NCBI RefSeq assembly: GCF_010183535.1
Contig: NC_071332.1
Location: 16,802,001 to 16,866,000, forward strand
Direction: 5' to 3'
DNA: 64,000 bases
DNA from: Caenorhabditis remanei
Taxonomy: Eukaryota > Nematoda > Chromadorea > Rhabditida > Rhabditidae
How positions within the stretch are numbered: position 1 is the stretch's first letter; every line of letters begins with the position of its first letter. Shown here piece by piece: positions 1 through 9,346 of the stretch. The position numbers were made by a program, and so were the translations under genes. The notes beneath the pieces were generated by a model that searched no databases, was not told the DNA's origin, and was given only the letters and a program-made list of their open reading frames with translations.

Positions 1-430
1 TTTCATTAGTTAAACGGGACAAAAGCTCCGTCTCGTTAGTTAAGTTTTAGCGGGAATTTTCACTCTGGGTTGTCACGTATCTTTCCGCTTTTTCTTTTCT
101 TTCGGACGGAGGGAATATAGTGCGGATTGCCTAGACCTTCCCTGTCCGGAAGAACATTTCTCGTGAATTAACCGTTAATTGTTTCTTTCGTTATCTTTCC
201 CTCAGCTCGGCGCAAGCCGGCGGAGGTTTTCTCTTTTTCAGCGAACTTTTAAGTTCAAACCGTGGTTGTGGTGTGTCGAAGTGGCGTCGTGTTGTGTCAG
301 CATACAGCGTCATGTGTTCGGACGAGAGCAAAGAAGTCGTCAGCAGGACAACCGGGAGTGCGCATCGATCGGAGTCGAGGAGGAATGTCGAGACGACATA
401 CAGGTATAAAATAGAAAAGTGTTGCTCCAG

Positions 431-470
431 TCTGCACAGTGAGACCCATGCTTCGGCATTCGCCTCCGCG
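431..470 (+). repeat. GC-rich module, copy 1
   Basis: This 40-bp block (TCTGCACAGTGAG, then CTTCGGCATTCGCCTCCGC) recurs at 1361-1400, with a related core at 5905-5950. It begins 27 nt after a donor-like CAG/GTATAA at 401-409. It is much more GC-rich than its surroundings. Confidence 0.6.
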
Positions 471-1360
471 ACATGGTTTAACATTTTTATTGTCTGTTTA
501 AAAACAGTACATTCGTAGCCTACTCTCCAAAACAACCTTTCTCGTAATGGCGAAAGCCGAACAGTTAAGAGCAACAGAAGGGATCGATCGGCGCAAGCAG
601 CGAAAGTCGTTGAAGAACAACAACCAAGCAAGACCTGCAGAGGAGAAGATGACGTGATTTTGGTCAAGACGCAGTGAGCAACAACAACAAAATCGTGGCA
701 ACGGGCTTCCCAACAGAAACAATGGCGAAGCGGTTCTCGGTATAGCTGAGGTTGTATCAGAACCTGGGCATGGCGCAGCGGAATCGTGGAACTTCCCTGG
801 AAGCCCAGCGGCGGGATCAGGCACGGCCGGTGATCATTTGGAAGCAACATCTCCAAACCGTCGATAGGAAGCCGAGATTTATGTCTCGCGGTGTCGGCTC
901 CTGGGCGTGAAAGTCACAAGGTGATGACGGAAACGTTTGCGATCAAACAGAGGATCACGGGAGTTTTTCGAGTATCCGGTGAAGTCCGATGACGACATGG
1001 CTAAAAGACGAAAGTCAGAGTTGATTAGTGGCCACCGAGAGTTTTATACTCGAATCAACTAGAAGTCGGAGTCCACGGCTCTGCGTTGCCCGCTTGTGGA
1101 GCGGCAATTCGAAAGCAAAGAACAGCTGGTACAGAGACAACAGCGGATCTGGACAAAGAAGACACGGACAAGAAGAAGTCAGGTGAAGTCAGAACAATGT
1201 CAGCAGCAGAAGAAGTCAAGTCAAGACAGTTGAGAAAGACGAAGAGTGAAGTCATCAGGAGTTCAGAACAAGAAGCAAAGTGAAATCAGCAATGAGGAAA
1301 CTGAGTATCAAGGAAAGAGCAAGCGACGATAAACTACAGGTAAAACTCTTGTTGACGGAT

Positions 1361-1400
1361 TCTGCACAGTGAGGCCCACGCCTCGGCGTTCGTCTCCGCA
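1361..1400 (+). repeat. GC-rich module, copy 2
   Basis: Matches the block at 431-470 at most positions. It too follows a donor-like sequence, CAG/GTAAAA, 21 nt upstream (1337-1345). The repeated pairing of donor and module suggests duplicated intron starts in the element's leader. Confidence 0.6.
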
Positions 1401-4400
1401 TAATACCTGAAACGTTGAGTGTATCAAACTTTGAATCATAAAACAGTTGTAATCTAATGATTAATGTCGTAAGGTTATTTAAGCACAATTTTCAGGGTTT
1501 AGTTTACATTCAGGCATAGTCAAGTGTACGAAGAAGGCGGAAGCAAGTTGGGACAAGTCAATGAGCAAGCAAAGACAGAAGACGTTGGTAACACGTGCAT
1601 CAGTATTCAACTCAAAGAAGAAGAGAGACAGAACGATTGTAGTCGGAAGCAAGAACATCGTAGAAGACATCATTGTTCAACGGAAGACAACAAAAAGTCA
1701 CTTCGAAGTCAGTACGTGTGAATACGTAGGCAAAGCAACGAGACATTCAGAATCAGGCAGTACAGCTATCATTTTCTTAATGAAAGTTTATGAACAGTTC
1801 AGTCAATGAAGCAAAGACAAGTCAAACGTTCAAATGCTAAGTTTTTGTTCAGATCGTTACAGAGTTTCAGGTCGAAGCAAAGTAGTTCAAGCTGAGCGAC
1901 GTCAGTCAACAAGTTAATGCAGAAAGCTAGCCAAGCTGAAACAACAAGTCAAGGTAGTCAAGCAACAACTTTCAGACAAGAAGAGAAGAAGTCAAGAGAA
2001 GAAGAAGCGATATCTCAAGACGGACATTCATCAGAAGTCAGTGAAGTTGAAGCATATCCGGCTTAGTCATGGTGCAGCAGAAACAGAGTCACAGGTCATT
2101 CAGGACAGGTATTCGTAACGGAAACTGGTAGAACATGAAGTCTGTCATGAACATCAGATACATCAGTACAAAGAAGCTTTGAAGAGTGAAGTCGAAGTAG
2201 CTCCAAAAGATCTTTAGCAGAGCTCATTCATCATCAACAACAAGTTCCAGATGATTTTAGTCTAACATGCTAGAAGTATGGTTACTCCGAGTCATTTCGT
2301 TTTTGGGCGAATTCCAGTAGTGTTCTGTCAGCATCAGTTGTCATGTTTGTTCTCAAGTTGACATTGTACAAGAACAACAAGGGAAGTCAGATGAAAGTGA
2401 AGCAACACAGTCAAGTCAGTAATCGAAGACGTTCATCAAGTTCAGCAGAACATGTGATCAAGTAGACGAGCACCAGTAAGTGTTAACTTTTCGGAAAACT
2501 GATTTCAGAAGACAAGTACGATGATCTATGACAGAGTAACTGAGACATGTATGAACAAGGACAGATGATTGTCAGTAACAGCAATGTCAGAAGTTGCTGT
2601 GAGAATACAACTCCATCAGCAGACAGACGAAGTCTATCGGAACTTGTAATGAAGTCGTTTATGTTCAAGAGTGTCCACTAGAAAGGTAAAGCATAATATC
2701 AGTGTTTATAGTTCAGAAGTCACAACAAGTAATCATGATGAAGAACAGAAGAATCAGTAAGTTGTGTTGAGCTGCCAGCCATTCGTGACAATCAACGGAA
2801 CAATGTCGAAAACAAGTGTCAGCTACGAAAGTCAGCAAGAAGAAGAAGAATCTCAACGACACCTAGTAGAAGCTAACTGAAGTAGACGAAGGTCAACCGA
2901 AGTAGACAAAACTCATTGGCAAATGGTTCAGGTCAACAAAGGTAGGCGGAGCTCAGCTCAAATAGTTTCAGTCAACTTAGGTTGATGAAGCTCAGCGACA
3001 AATAGACAAAGTCAGCTGAAGTCAACGATTCACAGCAGACGGCATACGAGTGCAAGTTTGAGAAGTCAGTTTTCAGCGCAAAGTCATCGCAACAAGTTGA
3101 ACCAATTGTTGATGTCAACATTCGCATTCCTTCATGAGTTGTCATAAGTTCTAAACACGCTTTTAGTCTTTAACATCAGTCTCTCCAAGTGTTTTCTCTT
3201 AGCACAAAAGCGTTTCGGTAAATCTCACTTCGTGGTAAAGACAGAAGCATCAACATCAGCAATGTTCGGATGAAGAGACGCAAGCATTGGTTTCGTTTTG
3301 TTTGTACCACAAGTTCGCAAGAAGGGACAAGTCGGTCATCACCACAAAGGACAGCCAGTCATTAAAATCTTGTAGCAAGTACTAATCTAAAGTTTTATCC
3401 AATAATTAACCATAGCTTTTCACGCATACTAATAATCAGCAGTTTTTCAAGTCAATGTACCGGTTTTCTAGTCTTGTTGTCCATTCGAATTCTATTCATC
3501 AGAAGAAGTACTGATCTTTCAACACACAGGATTCAACAAGCTCGACGAGTGATGATCAAGAAAGATTTCAGATTTCAGAATGAAGAAGGAAAGTCAATAT
3601 AGGCAAGAAGGTCACAACTTTGTCGATTCAAACTCCAGTAATGGTACCAAGGCAATGTGCAACCACACCCAGCAGTAGTTTACAACTCAGCTGTACTAAT
3701 GATTCAGTATTTTAATCAAACTAATAACTCAGTACAAAGTACAAATACTAACCCGTTTTAAACAGAACAGATGAAGAAAGATGTCAGATTGCAACATTTC
3801 GCAGCAGGGACTCGTTACGGAAAGATGTCGGAAGACAACAGTCAGTATTCAAGAAGTCTACATACTTCGTACGTTGGTCGTGAACACTCTTGTTCAGAGA
3901 TGGTAAAAGGCAGATGTCTGGAAACAGATGAAGAACAAGCTCAAAGGAAAATGGATCAGTTCAAAGTCGACGTCACTCGGTGAAACGTTCAACATCAGTT
4001 GCAGATTGAGTCAAAACACTAAAGACGTTCGAGAAGATCACAAGTGTTTCAGTCTCGTACAGAGTGCTAAAAAGTCAGTATTTATGCAGATTTGATAGTA
4101 GAATGTAGACACGTCTGGTTTCATCGTTCAGAAGTCGGAAGAACTCAAAACGAGCAAGGAACAAGTCTAACTGTTAAAAAGTTGTCACAACGAATTGAAG
4201 TCAGAAGACACTGTGTTCGGAGTTCAGAGATGACGCAATGAAGAAGCATTCAACAGTCGATGGTTCCACTTAGAGGCAAAGAAAGTATCGATGAACAGTC
4301 AACGAGTTTTGGGAATACACAGTCCCGTAACTGTTTAATACCTTTCCAGAGACAGACACCGACTACTGCCAGTTCCTCTTGTGACAAACTTCAGTACGTA

Positions 4401-4612
4401 TCGCTTGCGCAGATTTAGTTTTGAAGATGTTTAAAGGGTATCACAACTAGCTGGAGTGTATTGACTCGTTAAGGAACAACGACCAAGATCCACCGTCATG
4501 CAAACCCGAAGAAACAAGACTGGAAAGAAATGCACTTTGATGGAAAGAATCGAGACAATGATGAGAATACAATGGAATGATGGTTTTGAATTTCGATCCT
4601 ACTTTCATGGCT

Positions 4613-5128
4613 CTACCAATAAGGAACAAGTGGGTTCTGATCGGCGGCATCCTTCGCCGTTCGATCGGCACGATCGTTCAACCAGTCTCCAGAGTGAGCG
4701 ACGACGTACTCGAACCTGACACTTCCTCCTATCTGTTGCATATCCCCTATCATACTATAGATGGTTTCAATGAGTTCTTCATTTGCGACCGGTGTTCCAT
4801 TGCTTGTTCTCCACCCGTTCGGGATCCAATTATTTCTCCACATAGTGATCGAATTGATGGCATAGTGAGAATCAGTTACAATCGTGACATTGTAAGCGGG
4901 CCCGTCACTAAGAACAATTTTCAGAACTTCTTCGATTGCTTTCAGCTCATAATGATTGTTCGTTTGTGGGCCGGACACTGAGAATCCTGTAGCATTAAAG
5001 AGCCTATCATTTTGGAAGACAACTGCCCATCCTCCTTTCGCATCGCTCCGCCCATTTCTCAGTGCACATTCGTCCGTGTAGACGCGAATGTCTTCGACGT
5101 ACCGCGGAACAAGAGAAGTCAACAGCAA
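4613..5128 (-). CDS. RNase H1-like domain ORF, antisense to gag
   Basis: An uninterrupted 171-codon frame that is nearly all one type-1 RNase H domain. The four acidic residues expected in the active site are visible: D19 in VYTDE, E61 in NNHYELKA, D86 in VTDSHYA and D155 in DRADRTA. H145 sits in the catalytic-loop position (AHSGDW). The fold landmarks GGW (32-34) and GPQTNN (53-58) match cellular RNase H1 more than the RT-linked RNase H of Gypsy elements. No hybrid-binding domain precedes it. It lies inside the AGTCA-rich leader on the opposite strand to gag, so it would need its own promoter or an antisense transcript. The start is the first ATG in frame; a spliced 5' exon cannot be excluded. 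The intact active-site set argues for recent selection or recent acquisition. Confidence 0.75.
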   Translation of the reverse strand: MLLTSLVPRYVEDIRVYTDECALRNGRSDAKGGWAVVFQNDRLFNATGFSVSGPQTNNHYELKAIEEVLKIVLSDGPAYNVTIVTDSHYAINSITMWRNNWIPNGWRTSNGTPVANEELIETIYSMIGDMQQIGGSVRFEYVVAHSGDWLNDRADRTAKDAADQNPLVPYW

Positions 5129-5848
5129 CTCTGTGATGTGTCCTAATGCAAACAGTCATTGAACAAGATGTCAGAAGGTTCTCGGTACAACATCCATAGT
5201 CAGAGAAGTCAGAATCTGAGGAGAAAATAGTCAAGAATGCGTAAGACAGTGGTCAAAGTATTGAAGAACAACTGTCAATCACTAATTAGTGAATCGGTCT
5301 TGTCTTACTCGACGAAGAAAAGTTTGGAAAATTGAAGAATACACCTAAAAAGGACAGTCATTCAGTTCCAAAAAGGTAAATTTCAGCAGTTTTCCCCGGT
5401 TTAACATTGTTCAGGTTCTCAAATTCTTGGCAAATACTCTTGGTTCACAAATTCTCGTTTCAAATACAGTCATTCGAAAGACGCAGCAAGAAAATGTTCA
5501 CTCGGGTCTCACCACGAAGAAGGGTTACGGTCATAATTTAAAGGAGCATAGGATATCACCATCGGCGACTCTCGCAACGAACAACTACGGTCACAGTCGT
5601 TTTCCTGTGTGCAGCGAAGAAAGTTCTCGAACTGGATTTTTAGGATTTCTGAAGATTATTCGACAATTCTTATCGATTTTTGTCTTGTTTTCGGCGTAAA
5701 ATTCAAGTTTTCGGACAAAAATTTGTTTTAAAAAGTCAAAACTTCACTATTTTGCATAAAAACAAAACAATTCGTTCTCGGTTTTTCTCGCTAATTCTCA
5801 TCTTCCTTGAAGTAGCATCAACTCGTCATTTACAGAAAAACTCACAGT

Positions 5849-7249
5849 ATGGCAAGCAACATCGAAGGTGAAGTAGAGGAAGCCGTTCAACACTCCCTGA
5901 GTGCCTCCCGCACCGCGGGGCCCGCGTTTCGGCGCTCGCCTCCGCGGGAGAGCGCTCATGGGAGTGGGCTCCCCTCGTCTGTCCCTATTCCTATTGTACC
6001 TTCTAGTACAGAAGATCTTGATTGGTATAACAGAAATTGGGAAGATAGTCCACCAACGCCTCTGTCCACGTCTCCATCCTCAGTCAAAGAAGAAACTGTT
6101 GTTTCTTTCGAAGAGATCACTCTGGAAATGCTCGCGTTGCAAAATCACGAGCCGATTCAGATGTACAGTGATGTGGTATCAGGAGCAGACTTCTCGAGAC
6201 TTGTACGAGAGTTCAAGGAACGCGTCAAAAATCTGAGCAGAACAATCACCGAAGAAGAGAAACGTAAGTTACACATGACATTTCTAGGTGGTGAAGCTCG
6301 TGAAATAGCCAAAGAAGTGCTAGAAGATGACGAAAACTCAACCGTTGCTAAGATTGAATACGAGATTCGTGACAGATGGTTCATGAAATACAAGGCTATC
6401 TTAGACCTGTGCAGACGACAGCAGGAGCCCCTCGGAGACATTTTCACCAGAGTTGATTGTGTCGTAAGACGTTTCACACTTTGGAGCGAGGAGATCTATA
6501 TTCAGCAGGAAGTAATCGAGAAACTCGCTAGGACACTTTGTGACGACACTACTCATTTCATGTTGCACACGAACTTTCAGCACACATATCAGTGTCTGCA
6601 AAATGGATGGTATGACCAACTTCAGTGGAACGAAACTCGCGATGAAATACTGGGTGAAACAGATTTTGACGGAGTTGTCGGTTCAGAAGCTTCTGAAGAA
6701 GGAGAATCTCCATTGTTTGGTCGTACTGGAAAGAGTCTGAACAGCTTGACTAAAGCCCAATTAGTTGCAACTAATGTGAACAATGATTTCATGTTTTCAG
6801 CTTACAAGGAAACAACAAACAAAGTCATACAAGGACTTGTCTCATCATTGTGCCAATCAACAATGAAGGAAGTAGGAAAGGACAAGCCGCTGGACAAAGT
6901 ACCAGAATGGATGGGCGTAGTAGATGATCTGTTGCTAGATGACGACACAGAAGAAGTCATGGAGACATTGTTTTCGGCCATCCGAACCATCGCACCACAA
7001 ATCCTAAGCAAGTACTTCGAACGCGGAAGTGGCACGGATTTCAATCAGGACAAATTGGATGATTCACAAGAAGTCAGCGATTCACATGCAAATTCGGAAC
7101 AACAGGATCCAGTACAAGAAGACGTTGTGGAGCAACAGCAGCAGCTAGAATCAGACGTACAGTCATCATCGTCAGGAGGATTGCCGTATAACTTGAGACC
7201 AAGACGTGCATCACAAGGATGGAAAAGGCGTTCGAGTCAAGCACAGTAA
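5849..7249 (+). CDS. Gag-like protein of the LTR element
   Basis: A 466-codon ORF with ATG at 5849 and TAA at 7247. The N-terminal 90 residues are Ser/Pro/Glu-rich. Residues about 100-270 are helical and charged, and look like a retrotransposon capsid region (FKERVKNLSRTI, FLGGEAREIAKEVL, DIFTRVDCVVRRF). No CCHC zinc knuckle is present. The C-terminus is acidic and Gln-rich and ends in LPYNLRPRR, a basic motif often seen at the end of Gypsy/Pao integrases. This raises the possibility that a pol deletion joined gag to the integrase tail. Codons about 17-34 are formed by the GC-rich module (5905-5950). Role by family: particle assembly and RNA packaging. The capsid assignment rests on texture and position, not on a search. 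Confidence 0.6.
   Translation: MASNIEGEVEEAVQHSLSASRTAGPAFRRSPPRESAHGSGLPSSVPIPIVPSSTEDLDWYNRNWEDSPPTPLSTSPSSVKEETVVSFEEITLEMLALQNHEPIQMYSDVVSGADFSRLVREFKERVKNLSRTITEEEKRKLHMTFLGGEAREIAKEVLEDDENSTVAKIEYEIRDRWFMKYKAILDLCRRQQEPLGDIFTRVDCVVRRFTLWSEEIYIQQEVIEKLARTLCDDTTHFMLHTNFQHTYQCLQNGWYDQLQWNETRDEILGETDFDGVVGSEASEEGESPLFGRTGKSLNSLTKAQLVATNVNNDFMFSAYKETTNKVIQGLVSSLCQSTMKEVGKDKPLDKVPEWMGVVDDLLLDDDTEEVMETLFSAIRTIAPQILSKYFERGSGTDFNQDKLDDSQEVSDSHANSEQQDPVQEDVVEQQQQLESDVQSSSSGGLPYNLRPRRASQGWKRRSSQAQ
5905..5950 (+). repeat. GC-rich hairpin module, copy 3, inside gag
   Basis: CTCCCGC at 5905-5911 can pair with GCGGGAG at 5944-5950 around a GGGCCCGCGTTTCGGCGCTCG core. The core is related to the modules at 431 and 1361. 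It is translated as part of the gag N-terminus. Confidence 0.55.
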
Positions 7250-7820
7250 GCCGCTTCTGGATACAATAACTCCAAGTCAGCCAGGATCCCCGTAGTCTGT
7301 TTTCTTAAGCATTTTCCCCGACCCATCTGCATCTAATAATTATCTTAACTGTTTCTATACTAGGCCACGTCCTGCACACCATTGTTTTACTGACCCTAAG
7401 CCTGTTTTCGTTTTACTTACCCACACACAGTCCCTATCTAAGGAAGATTTCTTAAGCATCCCAACTATTCTGTATCGACCTTGTAAGTCTCATACCTGTT
7501 TACACTTTAAGTGTTCTTGTTAACTCACCCACTGTTTCCCCACCCAATTACCCGTATCACATGAGAAAGAGAGAGCTAAGAGTGGAATCAGAAGAAAGAA
7601 GAAGAGGGAGGATGATGAAGAACAAGGAAGGAGGAGTGGATTGGATGGAGAGGATGGAAAGGAAGGAGATCATGGAAGACGTCAAGGATGAGTCATCTAA
7701 TCAGTCAGCGTCAACAGAGAGTCTACTCCAGAATCACTCATGTCACCAAGGAGGAAAATTCGTCAAAAATGCTCACACGCACACATTTGACTTGTCAGGG
7801 ACGACAATTCTTGAGATAAT

Positions 7821-7829
7821 GGGGGGAGG
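7821..7829 (+). promoter_or_regulatory. Polypurine tract of the LTR element
   Basis: GGGGGGAGG lies directly before the LTR's TG, the standard place for the plus-strand DNA primer in LTR retroelements. Confidence 0.7.
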
Positions 7830-7831
7830 TG

Positions 7832-7854
7832 TAACGGATCAGGCTGATCCGTTA
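7832..7854. repeat. Near-perfect palindrome at LTR start
   Basis: TAACGGATCAG faces CTGATCCGTTA around one central base, two nucleotides inside the LTR. A 23-bp dyad at this place could be an integrase or transcription-factor site. Confidence 0.6.
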
Positions 7855-8106
7855 GTTCCAACTCTATCAAATGTGTGCAACCCATTATCCCATCAAGCAG
7901 TACAACAACGAACGAACTCTCAATCACTAAATAATCGCTCGGTTAGACCTGCAAAGTTTCGTCGTCTCGTCGCCTCGCGTCTCCTCGCCGACACTCTCTC
8001 GCCTTCACCATTTCGCCGCCGCCGCCAACTTCCTCTTCACCCGCCAAACCGTTCACTATGGCGCCAATCTTCTTTTCTCTAAACTCTCTCACTCTCTCGT
8101 TTTCCC

Positions 8107-8113
8107 TATATAA
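8107..8113 (+). promoter_or_regulatory. LTR TATA box
   Basis: TATATAA, about 115 bp before the LTR's AATAAA, marks the probable U3 promoter. Confidence 0.6.
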
Positions 8114-8226
8114 GGAGCTGGAAAGCTCATTCTAGGCAGTCTTTTGTGGTCCCAACCTTTATCCCACGTTTGACTCTTGTTTCCCTTACTCCCCGCTCGC
8201 CTCTCAAATGTAACTACTCTTGCTCT

Positions 8227-8232
8227 AATAAA
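8227..8232 (+). terminator. LTR poly(A) signal
   Basis: AATAAA about 30-35 bp before the LTR's right border, as expected at the R region. Confidence 0.6.
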
Positions 8233-8263
8233 CTAGTAGTCTCAAAAACCTGTTCGTACGTTT

Positions 8264-8687
8264 ACTATATGTTTGCAATGGTTTGATGTTTCTGAATGAA
8301 GCTCATAATCAAGAGTTCGAACTGTAGTGCCATCATGCTGTCTAGGATTATCTGTAAATCAGAAATAAATGGAATTATATCAGTTCGACGGAAACTTACA
8401 ACATTATAGTGTAATGGGACCCCAAACCACTCAGGTAGGATACCAACAACGTATCCTGCTAAAAATGGGAAAAGTGGAACAGCTTGCATTAGAAATGTCA
8501 CATGTATATCAGTTAGAAAGCACATACTTAGATATGCCAGCAAATAAAATCGAAAAGTTCCCAGTTTTTTACATTGAAAAATAAGTAAGTAAATGCCGAG
8601 GGAGTTCAGATAAAAAGAGATGATTCCAATAACATGATAACATGAAATAATCCAATAAGGTTCAGAGAAGTCTATGTTATACTGCAT
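8264..8687 (-). pseudogene. sri-like chemoreceptor, truncated by the LTR element
   Basis: The minus strand encodes the N-terminal part of an Str-superfamily receptor most like class i (sri). It has a first membrane helix (HVIGIISFYLNSLGIYLLIF), CKKLGTFRFYLL, then the family signature LTDIHVTFLMQAVPLFPFLAGY and helix 3 ending SFIQKHQTIANI. A 48-nt in-frame intron (donor GTAAGTTTCC, acceptor TTTACAG, about 8353-8399) interrupts it. Reading stops at a TAG on the LTR border, exactly where the sri protein should continue, so helices 4-7 are missing. They are presumably on the far side of the element, left of the window. Expected role when whole: chemosensory GPCR. Confidence 0.7.
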
Positions 8688-9346
8688 GTTGGGAAAAAAG
8701 TGAATGTTCGGCTGATAATCATAGCCAGAAATTTAGTTGGTTGTGAGAGAGTGACAGGTGGAATATCATTGAAAAGCGCTATTTCTGTGAATTGTGGAAG
8801 TGAAAACTTATGAACTCATACCTTAAGTCATAACTCCTGCGCCACCCGTCTCACAGTAGATCCACTTTAATCTGCATAAGAAATGAATAAAATGAGTCTC
8901 AACAACTCCAAGACACGTGTCCCGTGACCTACCAACTTGATACCATCACTATCCTGGATGTGCTATAAACCCAACCTGATGATCTTACGGTAACTATCTA
9001 TCCTACATTTTCCGCGGAAGAGTAAATTTCCAGAATGTCGAGGTTTTTCAACAATTCTACACTCTCTGCGTTTGACTGTTTACTGATGATGATGTTTGAC
9101 ACCATGGTTCGGAAAAAAGATATTTTTCTCTTTTTTAAAAGTTTTTCCGCCTAATCATAAACAACACATTGAATTAATATCTCGAAAGCAATTATAAGTG
9201 GTCACATTTTTTGAAAGGTATTATTGTGAAAAATTGCATGTTTGAGCGAAAATTAACATCATGTTTATCAGAGAGCCATGTCTTTTATAAAAGTGGTTTT
9301 TGGCAGTGATTTTTGTATCATAAAACGTTTTCCTATTCTTAAAACC
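8688..9346. other. Intergenic spacer
   Basis: Lies between the sri-like remnant and the first irld-like gene, which are divergent. AT-rich, with no coding frame, RNA gene or clear repeat. It should contain both promoters. Confidence 0.5.

Larger units (their letters stand above)
1140..5330 (+). repeat. AGTCA-rich, purine-rich leader of the LTR element
   Basis: About 4 kb in which AAGTCA, GAAGTCA, CAGTCA and similar words recur dozens of times at irregular spacing, mixed with GAAGAAG and AACAAG. There is no long sense ORF; the short ORFs on both strands show no domain. The texture begins near 1140, is interrupted by the RNase H frame at 4613-5128 and resumes to about 5330. It is not a regular tandem array. 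It resembles a degenerate, compositionally constrained RNA segment rich in exonic-splicing-enhancer-like words. Function unknown. Confidence 0.6.
7830..8263 (+). repeat. 3' LTR
   Basis: It begins TGTAACGG right after the polypurine tract. It contains TATATAA (8107-8113) and AATAAA (8227-8232) in the order expected for U3-R-U5, and ends near CGTACGTTTAC, the approximate inverse of its start. About 434 bp. The exact right border and target duplication cannot be fixed without the 5' LTR. Confidence 0.68.
1..8264 (+). mobile_element. LTR retroelement, 3' part (5' LTR outside window)
   Basis: The right end has the normal order of an LTR retroelement: gag-like ORF (5849-7249), polypurine tract (7821-7829), then an LTR starting TGTAACGG with its own TATA box and AATAAA signal. 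No copy of the LTR was found in the first kilobases, so the 5' LTR is presumed to lie left of the window. No protease, reverse transcriptase or integrase core is seen; the usual pol space is filled by AGTCA-rich DNA and an opposite-strand RNase H. I infer a non-autonomous element mobilised in trans. The insertion lies in an sri-like receptor gene on the opposite strand. Confidence 0.72.

Noticed and set aside
760..800. Possible primer binding site (TGGCGCAGCGGAAT)
   Set aside because: No LTR end precedes it and no tRNA 3' end could be matched with confidence.
191..856. Long minus-strand ORF (221 codons) at the left edge
   Set aside because: Low-complexity, Leu/Ser/Cys-rich, no domain, overlaps two other open frames; expected by chance in the retroelement leader.
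7561..8082. 173-codon plus ORF before and in the LTR
   Set aside because: Runs across the polypurine tract and U3; Arg/Glu/Ser composition reflects purine-rich DNA.
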